A DNA stretch of 15,154 nucleotides from Nitrosopumilales archaeon CG15_BIG_FIL_POST_REV_8_21_14_020_37_12 (GCA_002781805.1 PFFZ01000006.1:1-15154), one strand, 5' to 3'; shown: positions 1 through 7,654, counted from the first letter of the stretch. Notes: a model not told the origin generated them from the letters alone. Made by a program: numbers and translations.

Positions 1-2
1 TT

Positions 3-35
3 ACTAGAAATGATGAGATGATAACTAGGGAATAA
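3..35 (+). CDS. Possible C-terminal tail of an upstream gene (partial)
   Basis: The third forward frame is open from the window edge and reads TRNDEMITRE before a TAA at 33-35. It directly precedes the palindrome at 36-55 and the prefoldin gene. In many archaea the gene before prefoldin beta encodes the KEOPS subunit Pcc1, so this could be its end. Ten residues are too few to identify anything. Confidence 0.3.
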   Translation, partial: TRNDEMITRE

Positions 36-55
36 CATGCCTAAATTTAGGCATG
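36..55. repeat. 20-bp perfect palindrome upstream of prefoldin beta
   Basis: CATGCCTAAATTTAGGCATG is its own exact reverse complement. It begins immediately after a possible upstream stop codon and sits just before a TATA-like element (TTTAATAC, 57-64). As DNA it could be an operator; as RNA it would fold into an 8-bp stem with an AAUU loop at the 3' end of an upstream message. No T-run follows, so a bacterial-style terminator is unlikely. Confidence 0.6.
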
Positions 56-86
56 ATTTAATACAGTATTGACTCATTTCGGTAAA

Positions 87-112
87 GATATAATGAAACA
101 TCGAGAAGGAGA
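87..112 (+). promoter_or_regulatory. TATA-like box and Shine-Dalgarno of prefoldin beta
   Basis: GATATAATG (87-95) is centred about 27 nt before the ATG at 118, the position expected for a leaderless transcript. An AAGGAGA motif (106-112) is also correctly spaced as a Shine-Dalgarno site. The SD would only be used on a longer transcript, from the upstream gene or from the TATA-like element at 57-64. The start may therefore be used in both modes. Confidence 0.5.
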
Positions 113-117
113 TTAAC

Positions 118-525
118 ATGTCTACAGGACAAATGCCACCATGGCTTCAAGAACAAATTATGAAGTTGCAACAGTCCCAACAGAATTTACAGTCAATCAT
201 GGCTCAAAAGCAGCATCTTGAGATGGAAAAAGCAGAAACTGAAAAAGCTCTTGAAGAATTAAGAAAGGCAGGGGATGATGACAATGTATACAAACATGCA
301 GGCTCAATACTGATAAAATCTACAAAAAAAACCCTTGTTGATGAACTTGAAGAAAGGCTGGAACTGGCAAAAACCCGTTCGACAGTTCTTGAAAAACAAG
401 AAATGCGAATCAAAGAAACTCTCAAAGAACAAGAGACAAAGATTACAGAAATGATGAAAGGTGGCTCCGGAAGCGGTGCAAAGATGCAAAGCCCATCTAC
501 GGATGATGACAATCCTAGAAAATAA
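118..525 (+). CDS. pfdB: Prefoldin subunit beta
   Basis: This is the beta subunit of the archaeal hexameric (alpha2beta4) chaperone prefoldin, which holds unfolded proteins in its coiled-coil tentacles and passes them to the group II chaperonin. The 135 residues show the expected layout: an N-terminal helix rich in Q/M/L (about 8-55), a short central hairpin segment around VYKHAGSILIKST, and a C-terminal charged helix (about 70-113). The last 20 residues (Gly/Ser-rich, then DDDNPRK) form a flexible tail beyond the usual fold. Length fits the family. The ATG is supported by an AAGGAGA Shine-Dalgarno six bases upstream. The nuclease gene on the same strand follows after 45 bp. Confidence 0.93.
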   Translation: MSTGQMPPWLQEQIMKLQQSQQNLQSIMAQKQHLEMEKAETEKALEELRKAGDDDNVYKHAGSILIKSTKKTLVDELEERLELAKTRSTVLEKQEMRIKETLKEQETKITEMMKGGSGSGAKMQSPSTDDDNPRK

Positions 526-543
526 CCTCTTAATTTCAAATAA

Positions 544-551
544 GATATTAA
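544..551 (+). promoter_or_regulatory. TATA-like box of the XPF-type nuclease gene
   Basis: GATATTAA lies in the 45-bp gap, centred 24 nt before the TTG at 571 and 27 nt before the in-frame TTG at 574. This spacing suggests a leaderless message and slightly favours the second TTG as the start. Confidence 0.45.
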
Positions 552-570
552 CAAATTATTTCAATTCTAC

Positions 571-1260
571 TTGTTGAAATTAGAAAACCTCCGAATTATT
601 GTGGACGAACGTGAACGCAAAAGTGGCATTCCTGATCTATTGAAGGCAGTCGGTCTTAATCTTGAAATGAAGACATTGCCTATTGGCGATTACATTGTTG
701 CTCCAGAAACAGTTGTTGAAAGAAAAAGCATCCGTGATTTGCTGTCCTCCGTGTTTGATGGCAGGCTGTTTGATCAATGCTCAAGACTTAAGGAGCATTT
801 CCAATACCCAGTAATTCTTCTTGAGGGAAATGTTGATGAAATTGATGAGATTGCTGATAACCCATTGATCTTCTATGGGGCAATATCTACTATAGTTATT
901 GATTTTAAAATTCCTATAATTCCTACTCCAAGTGCAATGCATTCTGCCAAACTACTTGTTTCAATGTGCTCTAGAAATGAATCTCCAAAAGGACCGTATT
1001 TGAAAAAAATCAAAAAATCAAATGATTTGGAAAAGCAACAATTATCTTCATTGTGCAGTCTTCCCGGGATCGGTGAAAAATTTGCAGTTAGAATGCTTGA
1101 AAAATTTGGAACTCCATTGAAAGTTTTTACCGCGACAACTTCCGAGCTTGCCAAAGTTGAGGGATTGGGGGAGGCAAGAGCTAAAAAAATAAAAAAAATC
1201 CTGGAATCTGAGAGCAAATTTCTAAAAGCATCAAACCAAAAAACATTACATGATATGTGA
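571..1260 (+). CDS. xpf: XPF/ERCC4-family structure-specific endonuclease
   Basis: This is a short, crenarchaeal-type XPF nuclease without the helicase domain found in Hef and eukaryotic XPF. The N-terminal ERCC4 nuclease domain (about 8-135) carries the metal-binding motif: D12 within VDERE, GD at 39-40, VERKS at 49-53 and FDGR at 62-65. Two helix-hairpin-helix elements follow (LPGIGEKFAVRML around 164-176; VEGLGEARAKKI around 196-207). Such enzymes cut branched DNA in repair and fork processing as dimers. Crenarchaeal XPF needs PCNA; the C-terminal end QKTLHDM has the Q and aliphatic positions of a PCNA box but no aromatic pair. The start is TTG at 571 or 574. Confidence 0.92.
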   Translation: MLKLENLRIIVDERERKSGIPDLLKAVGLNLEMKTLPIGDYIVAPETVVERKSIRDLLSSVFDGRLFDQCSRLKEHFQYPVILLEGNVDEIDEIADNPLIFYGAISTIVIDFKIPIIPTPSAMHSAKLLVSMCSRNESPKGPYLKKIKKSNDLEKQQLSSLCSLPGIGEKFAVRMLEKFGTPLKVFTATTSELAKVEGLGEARAKKIKKILESESKFLKASNQKTLHDM

Positions 1261-1263
1261 TAC

Positions 1264-1274
1264 GATTAAATAAA
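1264..1274 (+). promoter_or_regulatory. TATA box of the first rhodanese gene
   Basis: GATTAAATAAA is centred 25 nt before the GTG at 1294, so the message is probably leaderless. The spacing supports the GTG start. Confidence 0.5.
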
Positions 1275-1293
1275 TTGGCAAGTCTGTGTTGGT

Positions 1294-2052
1294 GTGTTAG
1301 TCTCCATTGATTGGCTGAAAGATCATATCTCTGATCCTGATGTTGTTCTGCTAGATACTAGGCCAAAAACACTATACCTGTATGGTCATCTAGAAAATTC
1401 TCAATCACTATCTATAGATCAAGTCATTCAATTTGACCAGTATGGGTCTCACCTTGTTTTAGATGAGACAAAAATCATTCCGCTCTTCAGTTCTATTGGG
1501 ATAGATGATTCCAAAACTGTTGTGGTTATTGGTGATCCTATGGATCCTTCTTCAGCAAGAATTGCCTGGACTCTTTTGTATTTTGGACATACAAAGACGG
1601 TCTTACTTGATTCATCTATTCCTGAATTGCAAAAAAACGGTTTCATATTTACAAAAAAACTCCCTTCGCCAAAACCTACAGATTTTATGCCCAAGATAAA
1701 TCGAGACATACGAATTGAATCTCAACATCTTAAAGATAATCTAGACCGTTTTACGATTGTTGATGCAAGAACTTTGCAGGAATTCATGAGTGGGCATCTG
1801 CCTAAAGCAAAACTAATTCCATTTACTGATGGAATTGATCATGGTGGAAATCTCTTCAAAAATAAAGAGTTTCTCGACGCCTTGTTTTTAGAAAATAACC
1901 TATCAAAAAATGACTCTGTTGTGTGTTATTGTATGCATGGACATAGAGCATCTAGCTTGTTTTTCCAATTCAAATCTGCAGGTTATGATAACGTTAAACT
2001 GTATGACGGATCATTTGTTGAGTGGTACGGAAGAAGATTCCCCCTTGAGTAA
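1294..2052 (+). CDS. Two-domain rhodanese (sulfurtransferase)
   Basis: Tandem rhodanese domains move sulfane sulfur from donors such as thiosulfate or 3-mercaptopyruvate to acceptors. The N-terminal domain (about 1-115; VVLLDTRP, YGHLENS) has no cysteine in its loop and is a structural, inactive copy. The C-terminal domain (about 130-252) has IVDARTLQEFMSGHLPKA and the active loop CMHGHR with the catalytic Cys at 213, matching the CxxGxR consensus. The 252 residues make it slightly shorter than the second rhodanese at 3415-4260. The GTG start is backed by a TATA box at the leaderless distance. Its last 42 bp overlap the 3' end of the NOB1 gene on the other strand. The natural substrate cannot be told from sequence. 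Confidence 0.88.
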   Translation: MLVSIDWLKDHISDPDVVLLDTRPKTLYLYGHLENSQSLSIDQVIQFDQYGSHLVLDETKIIPLFSSIGIDDSKTVVVIGDPMDPSSARIAWTLLYFGHTKTVLLDSSIPELQKNGFIFTKKLPSPKPTDFMPKINRDIRIESQHLKDNLDRFTIVDARTLQEFMSGHLPKAKLIPFTDGIDHGGNLFKNKEFLDALFLENNLSKNDSVVCYCMHGHRASSLFFQFKSAGYDNVKLYDGSFVEWYGRRFPLE

Positions 2053-2517
2053 TTTCCTTTTTAACGGCGTTCCGCACATCGGACATTCCTTTCCTGACGT
2101 GTGGTTTGTTCTGCAACCCGGGCAATAATGTACCCATTTTCCAACATCTTGAATGCCTGTTGTCATTATTGATGATGTTCTCAAACCAATATTCCTGGCA
2201 ACATTGGTAACTGCAAAATCATCTGTAATTATCAATCCCCCAAGATTAATGCAAAGCGCAATAATTGAAATGTCTTGTTTTGACAATTGCTGGAAATCTC
2301 CAGTTTGTTTTGCTGATGCAACTGCGGCATTAATTGATTCTTTGTCCGGATCCATGATCTTTAATCTGTTTGTCTCCATTAGAGTTCCTAATGCATCCTC
2401 ATTTTTTTTGATGTGTTTGATCTCTTCATAAACTAACGATGTTGTATAGCAATCACTGTCTGATCCAAATGGAACCCCTGCATAAAATGCACTTGCGTCT
2501 AAAATCCTAAAATCCAA
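2011..2517 (-). CDS. nob1: NOB1-type ribosome-maturation endonuclease (PIN + zinc ribbon)
   Basis: Archaeal NOB1 cleaves the 3' end of precursor 16S rRNA during maturation of the small ribosomal subunit. The PIN nuclease domain spans about 1-120, with the acidic metal ligands visible as D7 (LDAS), E31/E32, D82 (QDISIIAL) and D99/D100 (ITDDFAV). A zinc ribbon follows with C132, C135, C145 and C148 (CPGC, CPMC). The PIN-plus-ribbon order and the 168-residue length fit archaeal NOB1 rather than a VapC toxin, which lacks the ribbon. The TTG start lies inside the last codons of the NAD kinase gene (11-bp overlap), so the two are translationally coupled. The last 42 bp overlap the convergent rhodanese gene. 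Confidence 0.93.
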   Translation of the reverse strand: MDFRILDASAFYAGVPFGSDSDCYTTSLVYEEIKHIKKNEDALGTLMETNRLKIMDPDKESINAAVASAKQTGDFQQLSKQDISIIALCINLGGLIITDDFAVTNVARNIGLRTSSIMTTGIQDVGKWVHYCPGCRTNHTSGKECPMCGTPLKRKLLKGESSSVPLNK

Positions 2518-3322
2518 GCTTGCTCATCTGTCTTAAACCACGTTTCTTTAATCTGATAAAAACTGCTGGTTTTTTATATTTTTTAATTATGATTGGCTCT
2601 CCAAAACCCGCAGATTTTACGACCTGTGCATCCATAACTATGCTGCAATCATGAGATGAGATTATTTCTATTTTTTCATCTGGTACTACGATTGACTCTA
2701 ATCTATAAACTGGGGCAACCGGCGTAATTATCAAGACGTCTAGACTCTCATGTAGTATTGGGCCTCCCAATGAAAATGAGTGCCCTGTTGATCCACTTGG
2801 TGTTGCAATGATGACTCCGTCCATTTTTTGCTTTACTGTGTCGTTTTGAAATTTAATCTCAATCTCTGCGGTTTTCGTAAGATTTGTCCTGCAAATATAA
2901 ATTTCATTTAGTGCTGGGGGAAATTCTTCTCCTCCGCAAGATGCTACCACTCTGACTCTTTTATCTAGAAAGAATTTGTCTTTCAAAATACTGTTTATGG
3001 CCTCATCAATCTCTTCTATGGTGATCTCTGCGAGTATTCCTCTGTTGCCTCCTACATTGATAGTGAGAATGGGTGTCTCATTGATGAGATTTCTAAATAC
3101 CCTGAGTGTTGTTCCATCTCCTCCTAATGTGACTACCAAGTCCAGGCTTTCTTTTTTTAACTCTTCAAGAGACTCTAGCTTATTTGCTCCCTCTATCTCC
3201 ACTGGGGAAATTGTGTACACTTTTGACTTTTTTGCTAGGATTTTTTTTGCGACATCTCTTGCAGCAGCCTCTGATTCTTTAGAACCTACCTTGCTTACAA
3301 CTGCTACTTTTTGAAGTTTCAA
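2507..3322 (-). CDS. nadK: NAD kinase
   Basis: The enzyme phosphorylates NAD with ATP or polyphosphate to give NADP, supplying the cell's NADPH pool. The diagnostic GGDGT motif is at 67-71, within VVTLGGDGTTLR. The NE pair is at 139-140 (ALNEIYICR), and the glycine-rich DGVIIATPSGSTGHS segment at 168-182 shapes the NAD site. Its 271 residues match archaeal NAD kinases. The start is TTG at 3322; a TATA box at 3346-3353 lies 27 nt upstream, supporting a leaderless TTG start. It leads a two-gene operon with NOB1, which overlaps its 3' end by 11 bp, and is divergent from the second rhodanese. Confidence 0.95.
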   Translation of the reverse strand: MKLQKVAVVSKVGSKESEAAARDVAKKILAKKSKVYTISPVEIEGANKLESLEELKKESLDLVVTLGGDGTTLRVFRNLINETPILTINVGGNRGILAEITIEEIDEAINSILKDKFFLDKRVRVVASCGGEEFPPALNEIYICRTNLTKTAEIEIKFQNDTVKQKMDGVIIATPSGSTGHSFSLGGPILHESLDVLIITPVAPVYRLESIVVPDEKIEIISSHDCSIVMDAQVVKSAGFGEPIIIKKYKKPAVFIRLKKRGLRQMSKLGF

Positions 3323-3345
3323 CCAGTTCCTATAGGTTTCATTTA

Positions 3346-3353
3346 CTTAAAAA
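3346..3353 (-). promoter_or_regulatory. TATA box of the nadK-nob1 operon
   Basis: On the minus strand this reads TTTTTAAG, centred about 27 nt before the TTG start of NAD kinase. The 92-bp divergent gap also carries the promoter of the second rhodanese. Confidence 0.5.
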
Positions 3354-3385
3354 TGATATTTTTTATTTATTTTTTGGAAAAACAA

Positions 3386-3393
3386 TTAAGTAT
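3386..3393 (+). promoter_or_regulatory. TATA-like box of the second rhodanese gene
   Basis: TTAAGTAT is centred about 25 nt before the ATG at 3415, fitting a leaderless transcript. It is a weaker match to the consensus than others in the window. Confidence 0.4.
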
Positions 3394-3414
3394 GAAACAA
3401 AGTTGTAGTTTATC

Positions 3415-4260
3415 ATGAGTTACGCACATCCTGAAGTATTGGTTGACACTGAATGGGTATCAAAAAACCCTCCTAACCAAAATAGAAAGATAGTCGAAGT
3501 AGATTATGATCCTGTTAACGGATATCAGAAAGGACACATCAAAGGTGCTAGCCTTATCTGGTGGAAACGTGACATTAATGATCCGACAACTAGAGATATT
3601 ATCAACAAAAAACAATTCGAGCAACTAATGTCAAAAAACGGAATTGCAAAAGACACTGAAGTTATTCTTTATGGTGATTTTAACAACTGGTTTGCTGCAT
3701 TTGTTTTTTGGGTTTTCAAGTACTATGGACATGAAAATCTCAAGATTATGGATGGTGGTAGAAAGAAATGGGAATTGGAAAACAGAGAATATACAACAGA
3801 GGAACCACATATTTCCGCAACAACATATTCTGCAGTTCCACCTGATGAGGGGTTACGCGCATATCTGTTTGATGTTAGTCGTGCATTAAATCGTGAAGAC
3901 ACTGTGATGGTTGACGTCAGATCCCCTAAGGAATTCACCGGAGAAATCACCGCTCCTCCTGAATATCCGATGGAACATGCACAAAGAGGCGGACACATTC
4001 CTGGAGCAAATAACATTCCATGGGCTACTGCTGTAAATGATGTTGATGGAACATTCAAGTCCGTAGAAGAACTAAAACAAAACTATGAACCAAAAGGCGT
4101 AACTCCTGACAAAGACGTGATTTGCTATTGTAGAATTGGAGAAAGATCTTCTCACAGCTGGTTTGTTTTGAAATATTTGCTTGGTTATCCAAAGGTCAGA
4201 AACTATGACGGTTCTTGGACTGAGTGGGGTAACATGATTGGTAACCCTGTGGAAAAGTAA
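3415..4260 (+). CDS. sseA: Thiosulfate/3-mercaptopyruvate sulfurtransferase (two-domain rhodanese)
   Basis: This is a canonical tandem-rhodanese enzyme of 281 residues. Domain 1 (about 5-120) is the inactive half, with EVDYDPVNGYQKGHIKGA and LMDGG-like loops. Domain 2 (about 140-275) has MVDVRSPKEFTGE, the GGHIPGANNIPW signature, and the active loop CRIGERSS with the catalytic Cys at 239. The C-terminal signature YDGSWTEWGN is classic for thiosulfate sulfurtransferases. CRIGER resembles the thiosulfate-type loop more than the CGSGVT loop of mercaptopyruvate enzymes, so thiosulfate is the likelier donor (inference). A small gene follows directly and is probably co-transcribed. Confidence 0.95.
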   Translation: MSYAHPEVLVDTEWVSKNPPNQNRKIVEVDYDPVNGYQKGHIKGASLIWWKRDINDPTTRDIINKKQFEQLMSKNGIAKDTEVILYGDFNNWFAAFVFWVFKYYGHENLKIMDGGRKKWELENREYTTEEPHISATTYSAVPPDEGLRAYLFDVSRALNREDTVMVDVRSPKEFTGEITAPPEYPMEHAQRGGHIPGANNIPWATAVNDVDGTFKSVEELKQNYEPKGVTPDKDVICYCRIGERSSHSWFVLKYLLGYPKVRNYDGSWTEWGNMIGNPVEK

Positions 4261-4261
4261 A

Positions 4262-4573
4262 TTGCTTTTAGATCTGCCTGTTATAAAGAAAGGGTCATTT
4301 TACTATATCAAAGACGGTGGCTCTGAATTTGTTATGGAGGATAAGACAAAAAGGGGCTTGACTGTAAAAGAAACATCGCTTGACGAAAAACTGCATGTCA
4401 AAGCTGACAAAGGCATGATCCATGACATGGATGGAATAGGCCATTGGGTTCCTATTCGCTGGTATTTTTCAAAAGATCAGTTTGATCTTGAAAAAGTTTC
4501 ATCCTATGCCGAAGATATGGATAAAAGGTATACAGAACTACGTGAGCTAACCTGTCCTGAGGATAACGACTGA
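4262..4573 (+). CDS. Small conserved-looking protein downstream of the rhodanese
   Basis: I do not recognise this protein. From a TTG at 4262, one base after the rhodanese stop, it has 103 residues; a TTG at 4238 would add eight residues and overlap the rhodanese by 23 bp. It is soluble and charged, with no membrane segment. Residues near KADKGMIHDMDGIGHWVPIRWYFSKDQFDLEKV form its most conserved-looking core. There is one cysteine, close to the C-terminus (TCPEDND). The tight spacing suggests co-transcription and translational coupling with the rhodanese, so a role near sulfur transfer is possible but only inferred from position. Confidence 0.75.
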   Translation: MLLDLPVIKKGSFYYIKDGGSEFVMEDKTKRGLTVKETSLDEKLHVKADKGMIHDMDGIGHWVPIRWYFSKDQFDLEKVSSYAEDMDKRYTELRELTCPEDND

Positions 4574-4577
4574 TAAC

Positions 4578-4586
4578 CTTTTTAAC
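4578..4586 (+). promoter_or_regulatory. TATA box of the ferredoxin-domain gene
   Basis: CCTTTTTAACT is centred about 28 nt before the ATG at 4610, the usual leaderless arrangement in this window. Confidence 0.5.
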
Positions 4587-4609
4587 TAAATTCAAGTTAG
4601 TGAAACTAT

Positions 4610-5557
4610 ATGTCGTTACTTCTAAAAGATCGTGTTTGGTCTATGGAGGCACCCACTGCAAAGAGAGGTGTTTATCCTTTACATGGCTTTAAACTTGGAT
4701 TATACCGATTGCCAATAAAACTTGAGGATCCTAATGAAATCAAATCTGTTCATGATGGACTCAAAAAGGCATTTGAAATGGATGCATATGCGGACAGAAT
4801 TTTTGCAACATATCGTTGGAAGGAACAGAACATGAGTGATCCTGATGCAAAGGGATACGAGGAAGTCGAACTGTCTGTTACCGTAGAGATTGTTACTGGC
4901 GAAGTTGTAGATATTATTTATCAGATATTCCCAATCGAAAAATTCGGTGATCCAAATTGGGTCAAGGATTATAGAAAGAAAGCAGACCACTTTGCAAAAA
5001 TGGTTATTGATACTATTTTACGAAACACAATCTTGGCTGACAAGATGATTTCCTATCTTGCAAAATCTGAAAAGTTAGATCATACACAGGCAATAAAAAG
5101 ATTGGAAGAATTAACTCCTCTGGCAAAAATCGTTCTTGGTGCCAAACCAAAACCAGTTGAAACAACAGAGGAAGAAATTGAAGGTGATGAGGGAGAAATT
5201 GAAGTTCCTGATGGTGCAAAACCAGGACCGATCGATGTAGAATACAAATCGAAGATGAAACCATCAGCACCATTTGTCGCAGGTGATCATACTATCAAGA
5301 CCTGGGGACGACGTGGTTCAAATAATGCGATATTGGGAGTATGGGGAGAATTTGTTTCTGTTGATTATGATATCTGCGTAGCTGATGGTGCATGCATCGA
5401 AGCGTGTCCTGTTGGCGTGTATGAGTGGTTTGATACTCCTGGAAATCCTTCATCTGACAAGAAACCCCTGATGTCAAAGGAACCTGATTGCATCTTTTGT
5501 TTAGCATGCGAGGGTGTCTGTCCTCCGCAGGCAATCAAGATATTTGAACAAAAATAA
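4610..5557 (+). CDS. Long ferredoxin: unknown N-terminal domain fused to a 7Fe-type ferredoxin
   Basis: The C-terminal about 100 residues match the Sulfolobales 7Fe ferredoxin pattern. The first site is C256VADGAC262IEAC266P with D259 at the usual Asp position of the 3Fe-4S cluster. The second is C294, C297, C300, C304 (CIFCLACEGVCP). It also shares the EWFDTPGNPSSDKK stretch. It should carry electrons in the cytoplasm. The N-terminal about 195 residues have no family I recognise: soluble, mixed alpha/beta, followed by an acidic linker (TTEEEIEGDEGEIEVPD, about 185-200). Of the four zinc ligands of the Sulfolobus protein only one His (H227) remains. At 315 residues it is about three times the usual ferredoxin length. 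It has its own promoter. Confidence 0.88.
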   Translation: MSLLLKDRVWSMEAPTAKRGVYPLHGFKLGLYRLPIKLEDPNEIKSVHDGLKKAFEMDAYADRIFATYRWKEQNMSDPDAKGYEEVELSVTVEIVTGEVVDIIYQIFPIEKFGDPNWVKDYRKKADHFAKMVIDTILRNTILADKMISYLAKSEKLDHTQAIKRLEELTPLAKIVLGAKPKPVETTEEEIEGDEGEIEVPDGAKPGPIDVEYKSKMKPSAPFVAGDHTIKTWGRRGSNNAILGVWGEFVSVDYDICVADGACIEACPVGVYEWFDTPGNPSSDKKPLMSKEPDCIFCLACEGVCPPQAIKIFEQK

Positions 5558-5571
5558 ACGAAAATTTTTGC

Positions 5572-5583
5572 AAGTATAAATAG
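5572..5583 (+). promoter_or_regulatory. TATA box of the glycosyltransferase gene
   Basis: AAGTATAAATAG is a strong archaeal TATA box centred about 35 nt before the ATG at 5612. Initiation near 5603-5604 would give a short leader of about 8-9 nt, unlike most genes here. Confidence 0.55.
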
Positions 5584-5611
5584 CGATTAGTCATTCTGAG
5601 AAACTAGGGAT

Positions 5612-7654
5612 ATGGCACTAAACCCGTTTACTCATTTTATATTTGATCTTTTTATTGTGTCGGCCATCATAATTACTGCATATACTTGCAACTTTTACTA
5701 TCTTGCCATTCTCTCTGGCAGACGCAAAGAAATTCTTGATACTACTGAAATGGGAACTCCGTCTGTAACTGTTCAACTGCCGATATACAATGAGAAGTAT
5801 GTTGCAAAACGATTAGTTGAAGCGGTATGCCACATGGATTATCCAAAAGAAAAAATGCGAATAATGGTATTGGATGATTCTGACGATGACACTGTTGAGC
5901 TTTTAGAGAATGTTGTAAACGATTACAAAAAACAGGGATTTAGAATTGAACACATAAGGCGTGGTACGCGCAAAGGGTACAAGGCAGGCGCATTAAAGTA
6001 CGCAATGCAAACCACTGATACTGAATATGTGGCAATCTTTGATGCTGACTTTATTCCACCGCACTGGTTCTTAAGACGCGCAATACCCCACTTTACGAAA
6101 TCCAACATAGGATTAGTTCAGTGTCGTTGGGGACACGTCAATGAAAATTACTCTGCCATAACTCAGGCCCAAGCTCTTAGTCTTGACTTTCATTTTCTTA
6201 TTGAACAAAAAGCAAAAAGCAATTCTCATTTATTTATGAATTTCAATGGAACAGCCGGAATTTGGAAGAGAACCTGCATTGAGGATGCAGGAGGATGGCA
6301 TACTGCAACCCTGGTTGAAGATCTTGATCTAAGCTATCGTGCACAAATGAAAGGGTGGAAATGTGTATTCTTGCCTGATATTGTAGTTGACGCAGAGCTC
6401 CCAGTACAGATGAATGCTGCAAAGCGACAGCAGTTCCGCTGGGCCAAAGGCTCTATACAATGCGCAATTAAATTATTATCTGATATTATTGTAAAACGTA
6501 AAGTTGCAGTAGAGGCAAAGATTCAGGCATTTATCCAACTTACACGTCACATTGTTTATCCACTAATGCTTGTTCAGTTTCTTACCTTGCCTATTCTTTT
6601 GGCCTCACACATGAATCTTTATGTGATCAGCTTTTTGCCTGCAATAACAATTGCCACGTATCTTGCTATGGGACCTGGTGCATATGTGATGATTATACAA
6701 AGCATGTATCACAAGTCCTGGAAATCCAAGGCAAAAATTCTGCCTGCTCTTTTGGTATACAATGCTGGAATGTCTGTGAACAATAGTGTTGCCGTATTTG
6801 ATGCTGTGTTGGGAAAGAAAAATGAATTTTTAAGGACACCGAAATATGGAATTATATCCAAAGGGGACGATTGGAGAGATAAAGCGTACAACTTACCATT
6901 TACGCAAACAACATTGCTTGAGATATTTTTTGGTGTATATGGAATATTGGGAATCTTTATTTCGATATTTTCTAACAATCCTATCTTTGTACCTATAATT
7001 GGGCTTCAAACTGTGGGTTTTTTCTATATTGCATACATGAGCCTCTCTCACACTCAGTTTAAAAGAAATAAATCCGGCAAAAACCAAACTCTGACCAAGA
7101 GCGAAAAGATGGCCAAGACAGTTTACAGATTATCTATGGTTGGAATTGTTGGCATTATTGTATTTGGCGCGGTAATGGCTTTTCATGGATACAATTCTGA
7201 CATCTACCCAATTGATAGGATGCGTGGGCATCTGGATGGCATTATTGGGACTTCTGATCCGTCTGTACTTCAATCTCACATTGTTGCAATAAAACAAGAC
7301 TTGGCAATTGTTATGGAACATCTTCCTGAAGACAACAAAAATCCCGTGTGGATATTTCCTACGCCCTCTACTGACTTTTTGAGAATAGAAAGTAACATAA
7401 ACAATATGGAGCAAAGCATTGCACGAATATCTGCTGTTCCCAAAGACAGTTCCGCATATCATACTGGCATGATGGATGTGCATGATAGGGCTCTTCTGAT
7501 TAAGACAAACTTGATGGATGCTACGCCGTACATGTATGTCAGCATCTCAAACGTTCTATTTAGCACCATTTGGATTGCCGCAATAATTGGAATCTTTGCA
7601 GCACTCAAAAGAAAGAAAGAACAATTCAAAGAAATTGATGATTCTGGTGTCTAG
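5612..7654 (+). CDS. Processive membrane glycosyltransferase, family 2 (cellulose/hyaluronan synthase-like)
   Basis: An N-terminal membrane helix (about 10-34) is followed by a cytoplasmic GT-A domain (about 48-290). The catalytic set of processive GT2 enzymes is complete: LDDSDDD (87-93), DAD (144-146), ED (236-237, in LVEDLDLSYRA) and QQFRW (273-277). Several helices follow (about 310-400 and 433-476). After helix 507-524 comes an approximately 120-residue polar segment (525-645), then a last helix (646-664) and a basic tail, so that segment is probably extracytoplasmic. The enzyme should polymerise or add sugars at the membrane, feeding exopolysaccharide or glycolipid; the sugar cannot be deduced. 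Its TAG overlaps the convergent coiled-coil gene's stop in a shared CTAG. Confidence 0.9.
   Translation: MALNPFTHFIFDLFIVSAIIITAYTCNFYYLAILSGRRKEILDTTEMGTPSVTVQLPIYNEKYVAKRLVEAVCHMDYPKEKMRIMVLDDSDDDTVELLENVVNDYKKQGFRIEHIRRGTRKGYKAGALKYAMQTTDTEYVAIFDADFIPPHWFLRRAIPHFTKSNIGLVQCRWGHVNENYSAITQAQALSLDFHFLIEQKAKSNSHLFMNFNGTAGIWKRTCIEDAGGWHTATLVEDLDLSYRAQMKGWKCVFLPDIVVDAELPVQMNAAKRQQFRWAKGSIQCAIKLLSDIIVKRKVAVEAKIQAFIQLTRHIVYPLMLVQFLTLPILLASHMNLYVISFLPAITIATYLAMGPGAYVMIIQSMYHKSWKSKAKILPALLVYNAGMSVNNSVAVFDAVLGKKNEFLRTPKYGIISKGDDWRDKAYNLPFTQTTLLEIFFGVYGILGIFISIFSNNPIFVPIIGLQTVGFFYIAYMSLSHTQFKRNKSGKNQTLTKSEKMAKTVYRLSMVGIVGIIVFGAVMAFHGYNSDIYPIDRMRGHLDGIIGTSDPSVLQSHIVAIKQDLAIVMEHLPEDNKNPVWIFPTPSTDFLRIESNINNMEQSIARISAVPKDSSAYHTGMMDVHDRALLIKTNLMDATPYMYVSISNVLFSTIWIAAIIGIFAALKRKKEQFKEIDDSGV

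Noticed and set aside
2011..2517. PIN-domain protein as a VapC toxin
   Set aside because: The C-terminal four-Cys zinc ribbon and the lack of an antitoxin gene point to NOB1; the adjacent gene is NAD kinase.
5013..5534. Two long minus-strand frames within the ferredoxin gene
   Set aside because: They are antisense shadows; the plus strand has clear cluster motifs and a promoter.
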